Part shown: positions 1-5,007 of the stretch, piece after piece
Numbering within the stretch: position 1 is the stretch's first letter
Layout: every line of letters starts with the position of its first letter
Assembly: GCA_018691995.1 (NCBI GenBank)
Contig: JABHJM010000070.1
Coordinates: forward strand, 1-6,502
Origin: Candidatus Iainarchaeum sp.
GTDB lineage: Archaea; Iainarchaeota; Iainarchaeia; Iainarchaeales; JAAZKV01
Direction of reading: 5' to 3'
Length of the DNA: 6,502 bases
Made by a program: the position numbers and the translations under genes
The notes under the pieces: model-generated
What the model saw: only the letters and a program-made list of their open reading frames with translations
Database searches by the model: none
What the model was told of the DNA's origin: nothing

Positions 1-30
1 AAAGAAAAAAGGAAAAAAGAAATAAAATAA
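1..30 (+). CDS. possible C-terminal tail of an upstream gene (partial)
   Basis: Read from base 1, the first nine codons give a Lys/Glu-rich peptide (K-E-K-R-K-K-E-I-K) ending in TAA at 28-30. Such charged tails are common at the end of archaeal proteins, and a terminator-like hairpin begins seven bases later, as expected downstream of a gene. The frame cannot be proven, because one other frame also gives a lysine-rich stretch that stops at 23-25. The identity of the gene cannot be told from nine residues. Confidence 0.35.
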   Translation, partial: KEKRKKEIK

Positions 31-36
31 TTATTG

Positions 37-74
37 TGCTGGCCCCCTACGGGTCAGCATTTTTTATTTTTTTT
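37..74 (+). terminator. GC-rich hairpin plus T-tract, intrinsic-terminator-like
   Basis: TGCTGGCCC (37-45) pairs with GGGTCAGCA (51-59) to give a 9-bp stem with a 5-base CCTAC loop, followed directly by T6-A-T8 (60-74). One pair (G42 with T54) is a G-U wobble in plus-strand RNA but would be a C-A mismatch in minus-strand RNA, so the structure is directional and acts on rightward transcription. Archaeal RNA polymerase mainly needs the T-tract, so the strong stem is unusual and could also protect the 3' end of the upstream mRNA or of a small RNA. Confidence 0.65.
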
Positions 75-139
75 AAACTCTACTTTTTAATTCTTTTCTA
101 TTATTTTTTATTTTAAGAAAAAAGGGTTTAGTGATTAAT

Positions 140-583
140 ATGTTAGAAGAATTTATTGGAGCAAATAATTTAAAGGCAGAAATTATTTCATTTTCAACAG
201 AGACTCCAGTAGCAGTTATATTGAAACAAAAAAAGTTTGTTCCAAGAACAATCGTTCAAACAAAATTATTTATTTCAGCAAAAAAAGATGAAATTCTAAC
301 AATTACTCCGTTTGGAAAAGAAGTGCAAATAGAACTTTTAGAAGAAATAATTGGAGAAGATTTACTTGAATCAAATGAAGAAGAATGTTTGAAAATAACA
401 GGTTACAAAAGAGGATTTGCACCCCCAATTTCAATATATGGTGTAAAAGTAATAATCGATCCTATTCTTGAAAATTTAAATTATATTATTGCCCCTATAA
501 GTACAAAAAAATATTTAAAAATTCCACTAGAAGAAGTTTTATCATTTAATGAAGATATTTCTTTTGAAGTATTAACCGAGTAG
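140..583 (+). CDS. YbaK/ProX-type aminoacyl-tRNA editing-domain protein
   Basis: Stand-alone protein of 147 residues matching the YbaK/EbsC/ProRS-INS fold. Members hydrolyse wrongly charged tRNA in the cytoplasm, classically Cys-tRNA(Pro) or Ala-tRNA(Pro). The visible pattern runs in family order: a strand-rich N-terminus, T-I-V-Q-T-K-L-F (37-44, the usual ivKtLvf segment), I-T-P-F-G-K-E-V-Q-I (54-63), I-T-G-Y-K-R-G-F-A-P-P (86-96, the GY..GG.sP loop), V-I-I-D (104-107) and a final I-P-L-E-E-V-L helix. The lysine that aligns with Lys46 of E. coli YbaK is Gln40 here, so activity or substrate may differ. ATG at 140 is chosen over an in-frame GTG at 131, because GGGT at 124-127 lies too close to 131 and the family normally starts near here. 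The end overlaps the convergent cysteine desulfurase by 12 bp. The fold is fairly sure, the substrate unknown. Confidence 0.8.
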   Translation: MLEEFIGANNLKAEIISFSTETPVAVILKQKKFVPRTIVQTKLFISAKKDEILTITPFGKEVQIELLEEIIGEDLLESNEEECLKITGYKRGFAPPISIYGVKVIIDPILENLNYIIAPISTKKYLKIPLEEVLSFNEDISFEVLTE

Positions 584-1792
584 GGAAATAGTTTCTTTTA
601 ATGCACTAATAAATTTGTGAACTTCTTCCTCAGTGTTATAAAAATAAAAGCTTGCTCTTGCAAGACCTTCTTTATTTATTTTTGAAACAAGTGGTTCAGC
701 ACAATGCATTCCACTTCTAATACAAATATTTTCCATTTCACTAAGTGTCATTGCAAGTTCATGAGCAGCCAATTTTTTACTTTCAAACATAACAATTCCG
801 CCTTGTTTGTTAACATCTTTTGGACAATACATTTCAACACTTGGTATTTTTTCCATTTCTTCAATACAAAGTTTTGTTAATAATTTTTCTTGACGATCAA
901 TTGTCTTATATCCAACTTTTTTAATGTAATCAATTGCTGCACATAGTCCATAACTTCCAGCAATGTTTGGTGTTCCTGCTTCAAATTTATATGGTAATGA
1001 ATTCCAAGTACTCTTATGTAATTCAACTTCTTGAATCATATCTCCGCCAAATAAAAATGGTTCAAATTTTTCAAGATGTTCTTTTTTTGCAATAAGTGCA
1101 CCAGTGCCAGTTGGAGCTAACATTTTATGTCCTGAGAATGCTAAAAAATCAGCATTTAAAGATTTAAAATTGACGTTGTGGTGTGGAACAAGTTGTGCTC
1201 CATCAATACAAAGTAGTGCTCCTTCACCGTGCACTATTTTTTCAACTTTTTTAAGATCGGGAGTAGTTGCAACAGTATTACTCGCTCCAGAAAAAGAAAC
1301 AAGTTTTGCACCCTTGACTTTTTCTTTCAAATCATCCATATCCACTTCAAAGTTATCAAGTAATTCGACATATTCTAAGTTCACACCATGTTTTCTTTCA
1401 AGAAATTGCCAAGGGACAATATTGCTATGGTGTTCCATTCCACTAACAACAATCTTGTCTCCTTTTTTGAAAAAATCACTGTTTAATAGCGAGTACATTA
1501 CAAGATTCATTCCTTCAGTTGTATTTTTTGTTAGAACAACTTCTTCTTTTTTTGATCCAACAAATTTAGCAACCTTCTCATGACTTTCTTCATATTTAAT
1601 AGAAGCTTCTTCGCTTAAAAGATGTAAACCTCTGTGTACATTAGCACATTCTTTTTCATAATAGTGGGTAACAGCTTCTATCACTTGTTTTGGTTTGAGT
1701 GAAGTGGCAGCATTATCAAGATAAGTAATTTTTTTCCCATTTTCAATACGTTTTAATAGAGGAAAATCTTCTCTAATTTCTTCAATGTTCAT
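572..1792 (-). CDS. sufS: SufS/CsdA-type (class II) cysteine desulfurase
   Basis: PLP-dependent class V aminotransferase-fold enzyme of 406 residues, full length. It converts L-cysteine to alanine and carries the sulfur as a persulfide for Fe-S cluster assembly or tRNA thiolation in the cytoplasm. Motifs are seen in order: Y-L-D-N-A-A-T-S (24-31), N-V-H-R-G-L-H (51-57), N-T-T-E-G (90-94), M-E-H-H-S-N (119-124, His stacking on PLP), C-I-D-G-A-Q (195-200, pyridine-N aspartate D198), F-S-G-H-K (219-223, Schiff-base Lys223), R-S-G-M-H-C-A-E-P (359-367, catalytic Cys364) and R-A-S-F-Y-F-Y-N-T (379-387). The RxG.HCA signature separates it from IscS/NifS. No SufBCD or scaffold gene is adjacent in this window. 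ATG at 1792 is preferred to a TTG one codon upstream, because it lies about 27 bp from the TATA box at 1815-1823 and so would be a leaderless start. Its tail overlaps the YbaK-like gene. Confidence 0.95.
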   Translation of the reverse strand: MNIEEIREDFPLLKRIENGKKITYLDNAATSLKPKQVIEAVTHYYEKECANVHRGLHLLSEEASIKYEESHEKVAKFVGSKKEEVVLTKNTTEGMNLVMYSLLNSDFFKKGDKIVVSGMEHHSNIVPWQFLERKHGVNLEYVELLDNFEVDMDDLKEKVKGAKLVSFSGASNTVATTPDLKKVEKIVHGEGALLCIDGAQLVPHHNVNFKSLNADFLAFSGHKMLAPTGTGALIAKKEHLEKFEPFLFGGDMIQEVELHKSTWNSLPYKFEAGTPNIAGSYGLCAAIDYIKKVGYKTIDRQEKLLTKLCIEEMEKIPSVEMYCPKDVNKQGGIVMFESKKLAAHELAMTLSEMENICIRSGMHCAEPLVSKINKEGLARASFYFYNTEEEVHKFISALKETISLLG

Positions 1793-1814
1793 CAATAGAA
1801 TAAGGATTAAATGG

Positions 1815-1823
1815 TTTTAAATA
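1815..1823. promoter_or_regulatory. single TATA box shared by divergent sufS and PHP genes
   Basis: TTTTAAATA on the plus strand reads TATTTAAAA on the minus strand, with the palindromic core TTTAAA at 1816-1821. The core centre is 27.5 bp from the PHP ATG (1846) and 26.5 bp from the sufS ATG (1792). No other box lies at the right distance for either gene in the 53-bp intergenic stretch. Both transcripts are predicted to start at or next to the ATG. The flanks that would serve as BRE differ (AAATGG on the plus side, CCCAAG on the minus side). Confidence 0.75.
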
Positions 1824-1845
1824 CTTGGGTGTTTTATTAATTATT

Positions 1846-2523
1846 ATGTTATTTGATCTACATTTACATTCACGCTATAGTATTGATGCTCTAAGTAAAC
1901 CTTCAACTATTGTAAAGATATGTAAAAAAAATAGTTGGGGTTTTTCTCTTACAGACCATAATAATATGAATGCTTATACAAAAGGAAAAATAAAAGAACT
2001 TGCAAAAAAAGCAAAGGTTTTGTTAATTCCTGGTGAAGAAATAAAAGTTGTTGAGAATGGAAAAGTAAAAGGAGAAATAATTGCTTATTTTTTGAAAAAA
2101 GAAATTGAACCAACTTCTTTTGCAGAAATACTTGATGAGGCAAAAAAACAAGATGCGTTACTTAGTTGTCCACACCCATTTGAATGGAGTAGAAAAAATT
2201 ACAAAGATTTTCCAAAAAACCATAAGAAATTTGTTTCAATGGAAATTTATAATGCACGTGCATATTATAGAAAATTAAATCTAAAAGCATTTGATTATTA
2301 TGAAGAAAATTTAAAGAATAGTATTGCTCCGCTTGGAGTAAGTGATGCACACACTCCAGAAGAAATAGGAAATGGTTTAACAAAAATTGAAGCAACAACT
2401 CTTGAAGAAGTAAGAAAGGAACTTAAAAAAGGAAACACTAAGGCAATTCCAAGAGCAAAAGCAGGTTTTTCTCGTCATTTACAAACCCAACTTGCAAGAA
2501 GACATTGGATGGATCCCAGGTAG
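1846..2523 (+). CDS. PHP-domain metal-dependent phosphoesterase
   Basis: A 225-residue single-domain protein of the PHP superfamily (TrpH/YciV-like branch), in which a multinuclear metal centre hydrolyses phosphoester bonds. Known relatives act on nucleotides such as pAp or on short oligonucleotides, and the substrate here is not determinable. The metal-ligand motifs are all present: D-L-H-L-H-S (4-9, H6 and H8), T-D-H-N (36-39), G-E-E (63-65), C-P-H-P (108-111, H110), Y-N-A-R (135-138) and S-D-A-H-T (166-170, D167 and H169). ATG at 1846 is chosen rather than an upstream in-frame TTG at 1825, because the latter lies just downstream of the TATA box and would add a non-family hydrophobic stretch; the ATG lies 27 bp from the box centre. 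The gene is divergent from the cysteine desulfurase and shares its promoter. It is followed after 5 bp by a small basic protein, probably in the same mRNA. Confidence 0.9.
   Translation: MLFDLHLHSRYSIDALSKPSTIVKICKKNSWGFSLTDHNNMNAYTKGKIKELAKKAKVLLIPGEEIKVVENGKVKGEIIAYFLKKEIEPTSFAEILDEAKKQDALLSCPHPFEWSRKNYKDFPKNHKKFVSMEIYNARAYYRKLNLKAFDYYEENLKNSIAPLGVSDAHTPEEIGNGLTKIEATTLEEVRKELKKGNTKAIPRAKAGFSRHLQTQLARRHWMDPR
2518..2523 (+). promoter_or_regulatory. Shine-Dalgarno-like site for the small basic protein
   Basis: AGGTAG overlaps the PHP stop codon and lies 5 bases before the ATG at 2529. It resembles the AGGTGA part of the archaeal ribosome-binding consensus. It decides the start, because an in-frame ATG at 2505 inside the PHP gene has no such motif. 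Confidence 0.5.
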
Positions 2524-2528
2524 TTATT

Positions 2529-2759
2529 ATGGTTGGTTCAAGAAGAACAAAAAAAATTAATTCTGTTTCAAAAAAAGGAACTCCTAGTCTAAACGCACGT
2601 GCCAAAAAACTTGCAATATTAAGAAAAGAGATGAATGTTGATATGGCAAGAGAGGTCTTAAGCAATTACGGAGTTGCAAAAAGATTTGGTGAAATTATGG
2701 GCCTTCCTTTTAAGGTGGTTATAGTTGAGGCAAAAAAAATCCGAGATAAAAAAGACTAA
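2529..2759 (+). CDS. small basic protein of unknown function
   Basis: A 76-residue protein that I do not recognise. It is strongly basic: an R/K-rich, probably disordered N-terminus (1-20, with R-R-T-K-K and S-K-K-G), then a helical region (21-58) in which R-E-V-L-S-N-Y-G-V-A-K-R-F-G-E-I (41-56) has the spacing of a helix-turn-helix or short nucleic-acid-binding helix pair, then a strand F-K-V-V-I-V-E-A (61-68) and a charged tail. There is no signal peptide, membrane segment or cysteine pair. The start at 2529 is set by a Shine-Dalgarno-like AGGTAG. An upstream ATG at 2505 would overlap the PHP gene and has no such site. It lies 5 bp downstream of the PHP gene and probably shares its mRNA; the next gene has its own TATA box. 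RNA or DNA binding is a guess from charge and shape only. Confidence 0.7.
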   Translation: MVGSRRTKKINSVSKKGTPSLNARAKKLAILRKEMNVDMAREVLSNYGVAKRFGEIMGLPFKVVIVEAKKIRDKKD

Positions 2760-2760
2760 C

Positions 2761-2770
2761 TTTTATATTA
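2761..2770 (+). promoter_or_regulatory. TATA box of the phosphatidyltransferase transcription unit
   Basis: TTTTATATTA starts one base after the stop codon of the preceding gene, and its centre is about 26 bp from the ATG at 2792. That predicts a leaderless transcript, so the phosphatidyltransferase can be transcribed independently of the PHP unit. Confidence 0.6.
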
Positions 2771-2791
2771 TTTGTTGTTATCTTTATTATT

Positions 2792-3418
2792 ATGATATCT
2801 AAGTTAAGAGGAAAAATTGGTTTGCTTCAAAGAACACTTGCATGGCCTTTCATAAAACTAAAAATTTCTCCAAACATAATTTCAGTAATTGGATTAATCC
2901 TAGCATTAATTGGAGTTTATTTTGTTTCTGTACAAAATTGGCCTTTAGCATTTTTATTTTTTCTTTTAGCACCAACAATGGACTTAATTGATGGGTGTGT
3001 TGCACGTGCTTTAAACAAAAAAAGCAACTTTGGAAATTATTTTGAAACAATGATTGACAAATTTGTTGATTTTGCAATGCTTGGTTCATTTGTTTTAATT
3101 CATCCACTAGCAGCAATTCTAGCTTTAGGATTTTCAATGCTCTCAAGTTATGCAAAACCAAGAGTTGCATTAATTATAATTGCAGACAATCATGATTGGC
3201 CAGCAATAGGAGAACATGCTGACAAATTAATAATAATTCTAATAGCATTACTACTAGCATCTTTTGGTTTTAATGTAATAGAATATGGGTTATATTTAAT
3301 TGCATTAATTGCACTTATTGGGACTTTGCAAAGAATGAAGTATGCAAAGAAACTAATTGAAAAAGCGGAAAAAAAAGGTACTCTTCTACCATACATAAAA
3401 AAGAAGAAGGAGAGATGA
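2792..3418 (+). CDS. CDP-alcohol phosphatidyltransferase family membrane protein
   Basis: A 208-residue integral membrane enzyme that transfers a phospho-alcohol from a CDP-linked donor, making a polar lipid head group or its phosphate precursor. In archaea such enzymes include archaetidylinositol-phosphate and archaetidylserine synthases. The signature D-x2-D-G-x2-A-R-x8-G-x3-D-x3-D is seen as D64, D67-G68, A71-R72, G81, E85, D89, so the third acidic position is Glu instead of Asp. It begins with an amphipathic segment and the usual S-P-N-x-I (26-30), and about five to six hydrophobic helices follow, at roughly 28-46, 50-66, 94-118, 122-131, 144-160 and 162-180. G-E-H-A-D-K (140-145) stands where the inositol-phosphate enzymes usually have a conserved arginine-bearing loop. 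The tail is very basic (K-K-K-K-E-R). It has its own TATA box and overlaps the next gene's first possible ATG by 4 bp. The exact alcohol substrate is not determinable. Confidence 0.88.
   Translation: MISKLRGKIGLLQRTLAWPFIKLKISPNIISVIGLILALIGVYFVSVQNWPLAFLFFLLAPTMDLIDGCVARALNKKSNFGNYFETMIDKFVDFAMLGSFVLIHPLAAILALGFSMLSSYAKPRVALIIIADNHDWPAIGEHADKLIIILIALLLASFGFNVIEYGLYLIALIALIGTLQRMKYAKKLIEKAEKKGTLLPYIKKKKER
3408..3412 (+). promoter_or_regulatory. Shine-Dalgarno site for the tRNA-binding protein
   Basis: AGGAG matches the archaeal anti-Shine-Dalgarno sequence. It is only 2 bases from the ATG at 3415 but 11 bases from the ATG at 3424, so it favours the second ATG. It lies inside the last codons of the phosphatidyltransferase, fitting an internal gene of one mRNA. 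Confidence 0.5.
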
Positions 3419-3423
3419 TTGAA

Positions 3424-3750
3424 ATGGTTTCATTTGAAGATTGGTCAAAACTTGATCTTAGAGTAGGATTAATAGAAAGTGTTGAAGAGATAGAAGGAAA
3501 AGATAAATTGTATAAGTTAGTCGTTAACTTTGAAGAAGAAATGCGAACAGTAGTTTCTGGAATAAAACCTGATTATCCAAATAAAGAAGAAATAGAGGGG
3601 AAAAAAGTTGTTTTTGTTTATAATTTAGATCCAAGAGAAATTGTAGGAATAGAAAGTCAAGCAATGATTCTTGGTGCAATAAATGAAGAAGGAAATTATA
3701 AACTCTCTTTTGTTGATGATTCAGTAAAAGCTGGAACAAAAATGGAATAA
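3424..3750 (+). CDS. stand-alone tRNA-binding domain protein (EMAP-II / MetG-beta / CsaA-like)
   Basis: A 108-residue OB-fold protein of the tRNA-binding domain family found as the C-terminal part of many methionyl-tRNA synthetases, as EMAP-II/Arc1p and as bacterial CsaA. In archaea the stand-alone form is often called the MetRS beta subunit and is thought to help the synthetase hold tRNA in the cytoplasm. Seen in order: S-F-E-D-W-x3-D-L-R-V-G (3-15), K-L-Y-K-L-V-V (28-34), V-V-S-G-I (43-47) and N-L-D-P-R-x3-G-I-E-S-Q-A-M (67-81), the family hallmark with Ala replacing the more usual Gly before Met. ATG at 3424 is chosen because relatives start M-[IV]-S-F-E-D and the AGGAG spacing fits. ATG at 3415 (three residues longer, ATGA overlap with the upstream stop) is a real alternative. 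Co-transcription with the lipid enzyme looks incidental. No MetRS catalytic gene is in the window. Confidence 0.9.
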   Translation: MVSFEDWSKLDLRVGLIESVEEIEGKDKLYKLVVNFEEEMRTVVSGIKPDYPNKEEIEGKKVVFVYNLDPREIVGIESQAMILGAINEEGNYKLSFVDDSVKAGTKME

Positions 3751-3751
3751 G

Positions 3752-3757
3752 TTTTTT
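3752..3757 (+). terminator. oligo-T tract after the tRNA-binding gene
   Basis: Six T residues start one base after the TAA of the tRNA-binding gene and run into the stop codon of the convergent TraB gene. Archaeal polymerase can stop at short T-tracts without a hairpin. No stem is visible, so this is only a candidate. Confidence 0.3.
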
Positions 3758-4910
3758 ATGCAAGTAATGCAACAAGTGCAGGTAAAGCAATAATTGTTCC
3801 AATAATTGAACCTAGGTTAGTAAGTGCAGTAACAATTAATAGGTGTGTTACTTTGTTATTGTAAAATCCTTTTACACTAGTAACTCCTGATAAGTTTTTG
3901 AAATCCATTACTCTTGGTGGATTAAACTTTGCTTCAACAAGTGCAGTAACCCATCCAGCAGCAAGCATTGGGTGTAGTGAAGTAAATGGTGCAACAAGTA
4001 TTGCGGTTAGAATAGAAAATGGATGTGCTTTTGCAAGTAGTGCTCCAACTCCAGAAAGAATTCCATTTGCAAGGAACCAAATCTTAAGAGCTTCAAAAGT
4101 TATTTCTGGTCCCTTTAATAAAAACAATCCAACAAACATTGCAATTACAGCTAAAGGCACTAGCCATTTCAAAAAACGAATGTAGTTTCTTTTTTTTGGG
4201 ATTGATGTAATTTTTTTAATGTTTACTTTTTTATTTTTCTTAATTATTTCTTCAATTCCATTTAAGTGTCCCGCTCCAACAATTGCAACTATTCTTTTTC
4301 CAGGACTTCGTTTTATCATTTCAGCAATATATTGGTCACGCTCATCAACAAGTACTTGTTTCATTGAAGGCATTTGTTTTCCAAGTTCTTTCATTAATTT
4401 ATTTATTAAATCCTGATCTTTCAAATCTTCAATAACTTTTGCATCAATAGTTTCTCCTTTGCCAAAAAACCCAGCAACTAAAGTTCCACCAAGTTTTAAT
4501 TTTTCTTTTAAGCTCATTACTTTAAACGCTCGCTTAAGAGTAACCCGAACATTTCTATCTAAAAGTTGAACGGGCGTTTTACTTTCTTGTGCTTTTTTCA
4601 CAGCAACTAACATCTCAGCTCCAGGTTTAACACCAACACTTTTTCCAAGTTGTTTTTGTAGATTAGAAAGTAATATGTTTAATAAAAATAAATATGTTTT
4701 TCCTGTTTTGATAATGTCAATAATATTAGTTTGTTCCCATTTTTTTCCACTTAAAAGTTGTTCAAGTCTTTCTTTATCAAGTTCAACCCCAATAACGTCT
4801 GGTTTTTCTTTGTCAATAGTTTCCTCGACCAATTTCATCGATTCTCTTGAAATATGGGCAGTTCCAACTAAGATAATTTGCTTATCTTCGAACTTTATTT
4901 TTCGTATCAT
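3756..4910 (-). CDS. TraB/Tiki-family putative metalloprotease with membrane C-terminus
   Basis: A 384-residue protein of the TraB/PrgY/GumN (Tiki-like) family. Enterococcal TraB/PrgY block self-induction by sex pheromone and animal Tiki proteins are membrane proteases; the role in archaea is unknown. The N-terminal domain (about 1-235) shows the two family G-x2-H motifs, G-T-A-H (16-19) and G-A-G-H (212-215), the conserved acidic segment G-V-E-L-D (41-45), D-R-N-V-R (118-122) and V-D-E-R-D (188-192). After a basic linker (K-K-R-N, 239-242), the C-terminal 140 residues hold about four hydrophobic segments (roughly 247-266, 276-296, 299-322, 354-383), as in the common archaeal version of about 390 residues. 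The catalytic half is therefore probably cytoplasmic and membrane-anchored, although topology is inferred. ATG at 4910 lies 25-26 bp from a minus-strand TATA box, so a leaderless start fits. The gene converges on the tRNA-binding gene with 5 bp between stops. Confidence 0.88.
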   Translation of the reverse strand: MIRKIKFEDKQIILVGTAHISRESMKLVEETIDKEKPDVIGVELDKERLEQLLSGKKWEQTNIIDIIKTGKTYLFLLNILLSNLQKQLGKSVGVKPGAEMLVAVKKAQESKTPVQLLDRNVRVTLKRAFKVMSLKEKLKLGGTLVAGFFGKGETIDAKVIEDLKDQDLINKLMKELGKQMPSMKQVLVDERDQYIAEMIKRSPGKRIVAIVGAGHLNGIEEIIKKNKKVNIKKITSIPKKRNYIRFLKWLVPLAVIAMFVGLFLLKGPEITFEALKIWFLANGILSGVGALLAKAHPFSILTAILVAPFTSLHPMLAAGWVTALVEAKFNPPRVMDFKNLSGVTSVKGFYNNKVTHLLIVTALTNLGSIIGTIIALPALVALLA

Positions 4911-4930
4911 TTACCAAAATAAGTTAAAAA

Positions 4931-4940
4931 GTATTTTAAA
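4931..4940 (-). promoter_or_regulatory. TATA box of the TraB-family gene
   Basis: Read on the minus strand this is TTTAAAATAC, centred 25-26 bp upstream of the ATG at 4910, which predicts a leaderless transcript. It is one of two separate boxes in the 97-bp divergent intergenic region 4911-5007. Confidence 0.65.
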
Positions 4941-4978
4941 GAACCCTTATTTGTTTAGGTGGCTTTTTTTCCAAAAGC

Positions 4979-4987
4979 TTTAAATAC
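4979..4987 (+). promoter_or_regulatory. TATA box of the surface-protein gene
   Basis: TTTAAATAC is centred 25 bp upstream of the ATG at 5008 and is preceded by the purine-rich AAAAGC, which could act as a BRE. The same 9-mer appears in the sufS/PHP shared box (1816-1824). Confidence 0.7.
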
Positions 4988-5007
4988 ATCGAAGCCCTAT
5001 TTTTATT

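Noticed and set aside
1..30. The possibility that the window is a closed circle, because both ends have A-rich, AAAGAAAAAA-containing sequence.
   Set aside because: The shared piece is about ten bases of low complexity. The real long match of the right end is internal (5955-6013), not to the left end.
1104..1583. A 159-codon plus-strand frame opposite the cysteine desulfurase.
   Set aside because: It is antisense to well-conserved desulfurase codons, has no TATA box or Shine-Dalgarno motif at its start, and its Ser/Thr/Phe-rich composition is that of a reverse-complemented gene.
1825..1845. An extended start (TTG at 1825) for the PHP protein.
   Set aside because: It would begin within the TATA/BRE region of the shared promoter. 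The ATG at 1846 is at the right distance from the box and gives the family-typical N-terminus just before D-L-H-L-H-S.
2162..2398. Minus-strand frames opposite the PHP gene, and similar ones opposite the phosphatidyltransferase (2850-3170, 3190-3396) and the tRNA-binding gene (3524-3802).
   Set aside because: All are Leu/Gln/Phe-rich antisense shadows of genes with clear family motifs, and none has promoter-like sequence at its start.
4675..4983. A 102-codon plus-strand frame over the start of the TraB gene and the divergent promoter region.
   Set aside because: It overlaps conserved TraB motifs in antisense and both TATA boxes, and has the low-complexity Ser/Ile/Leu content of a shadow frame.
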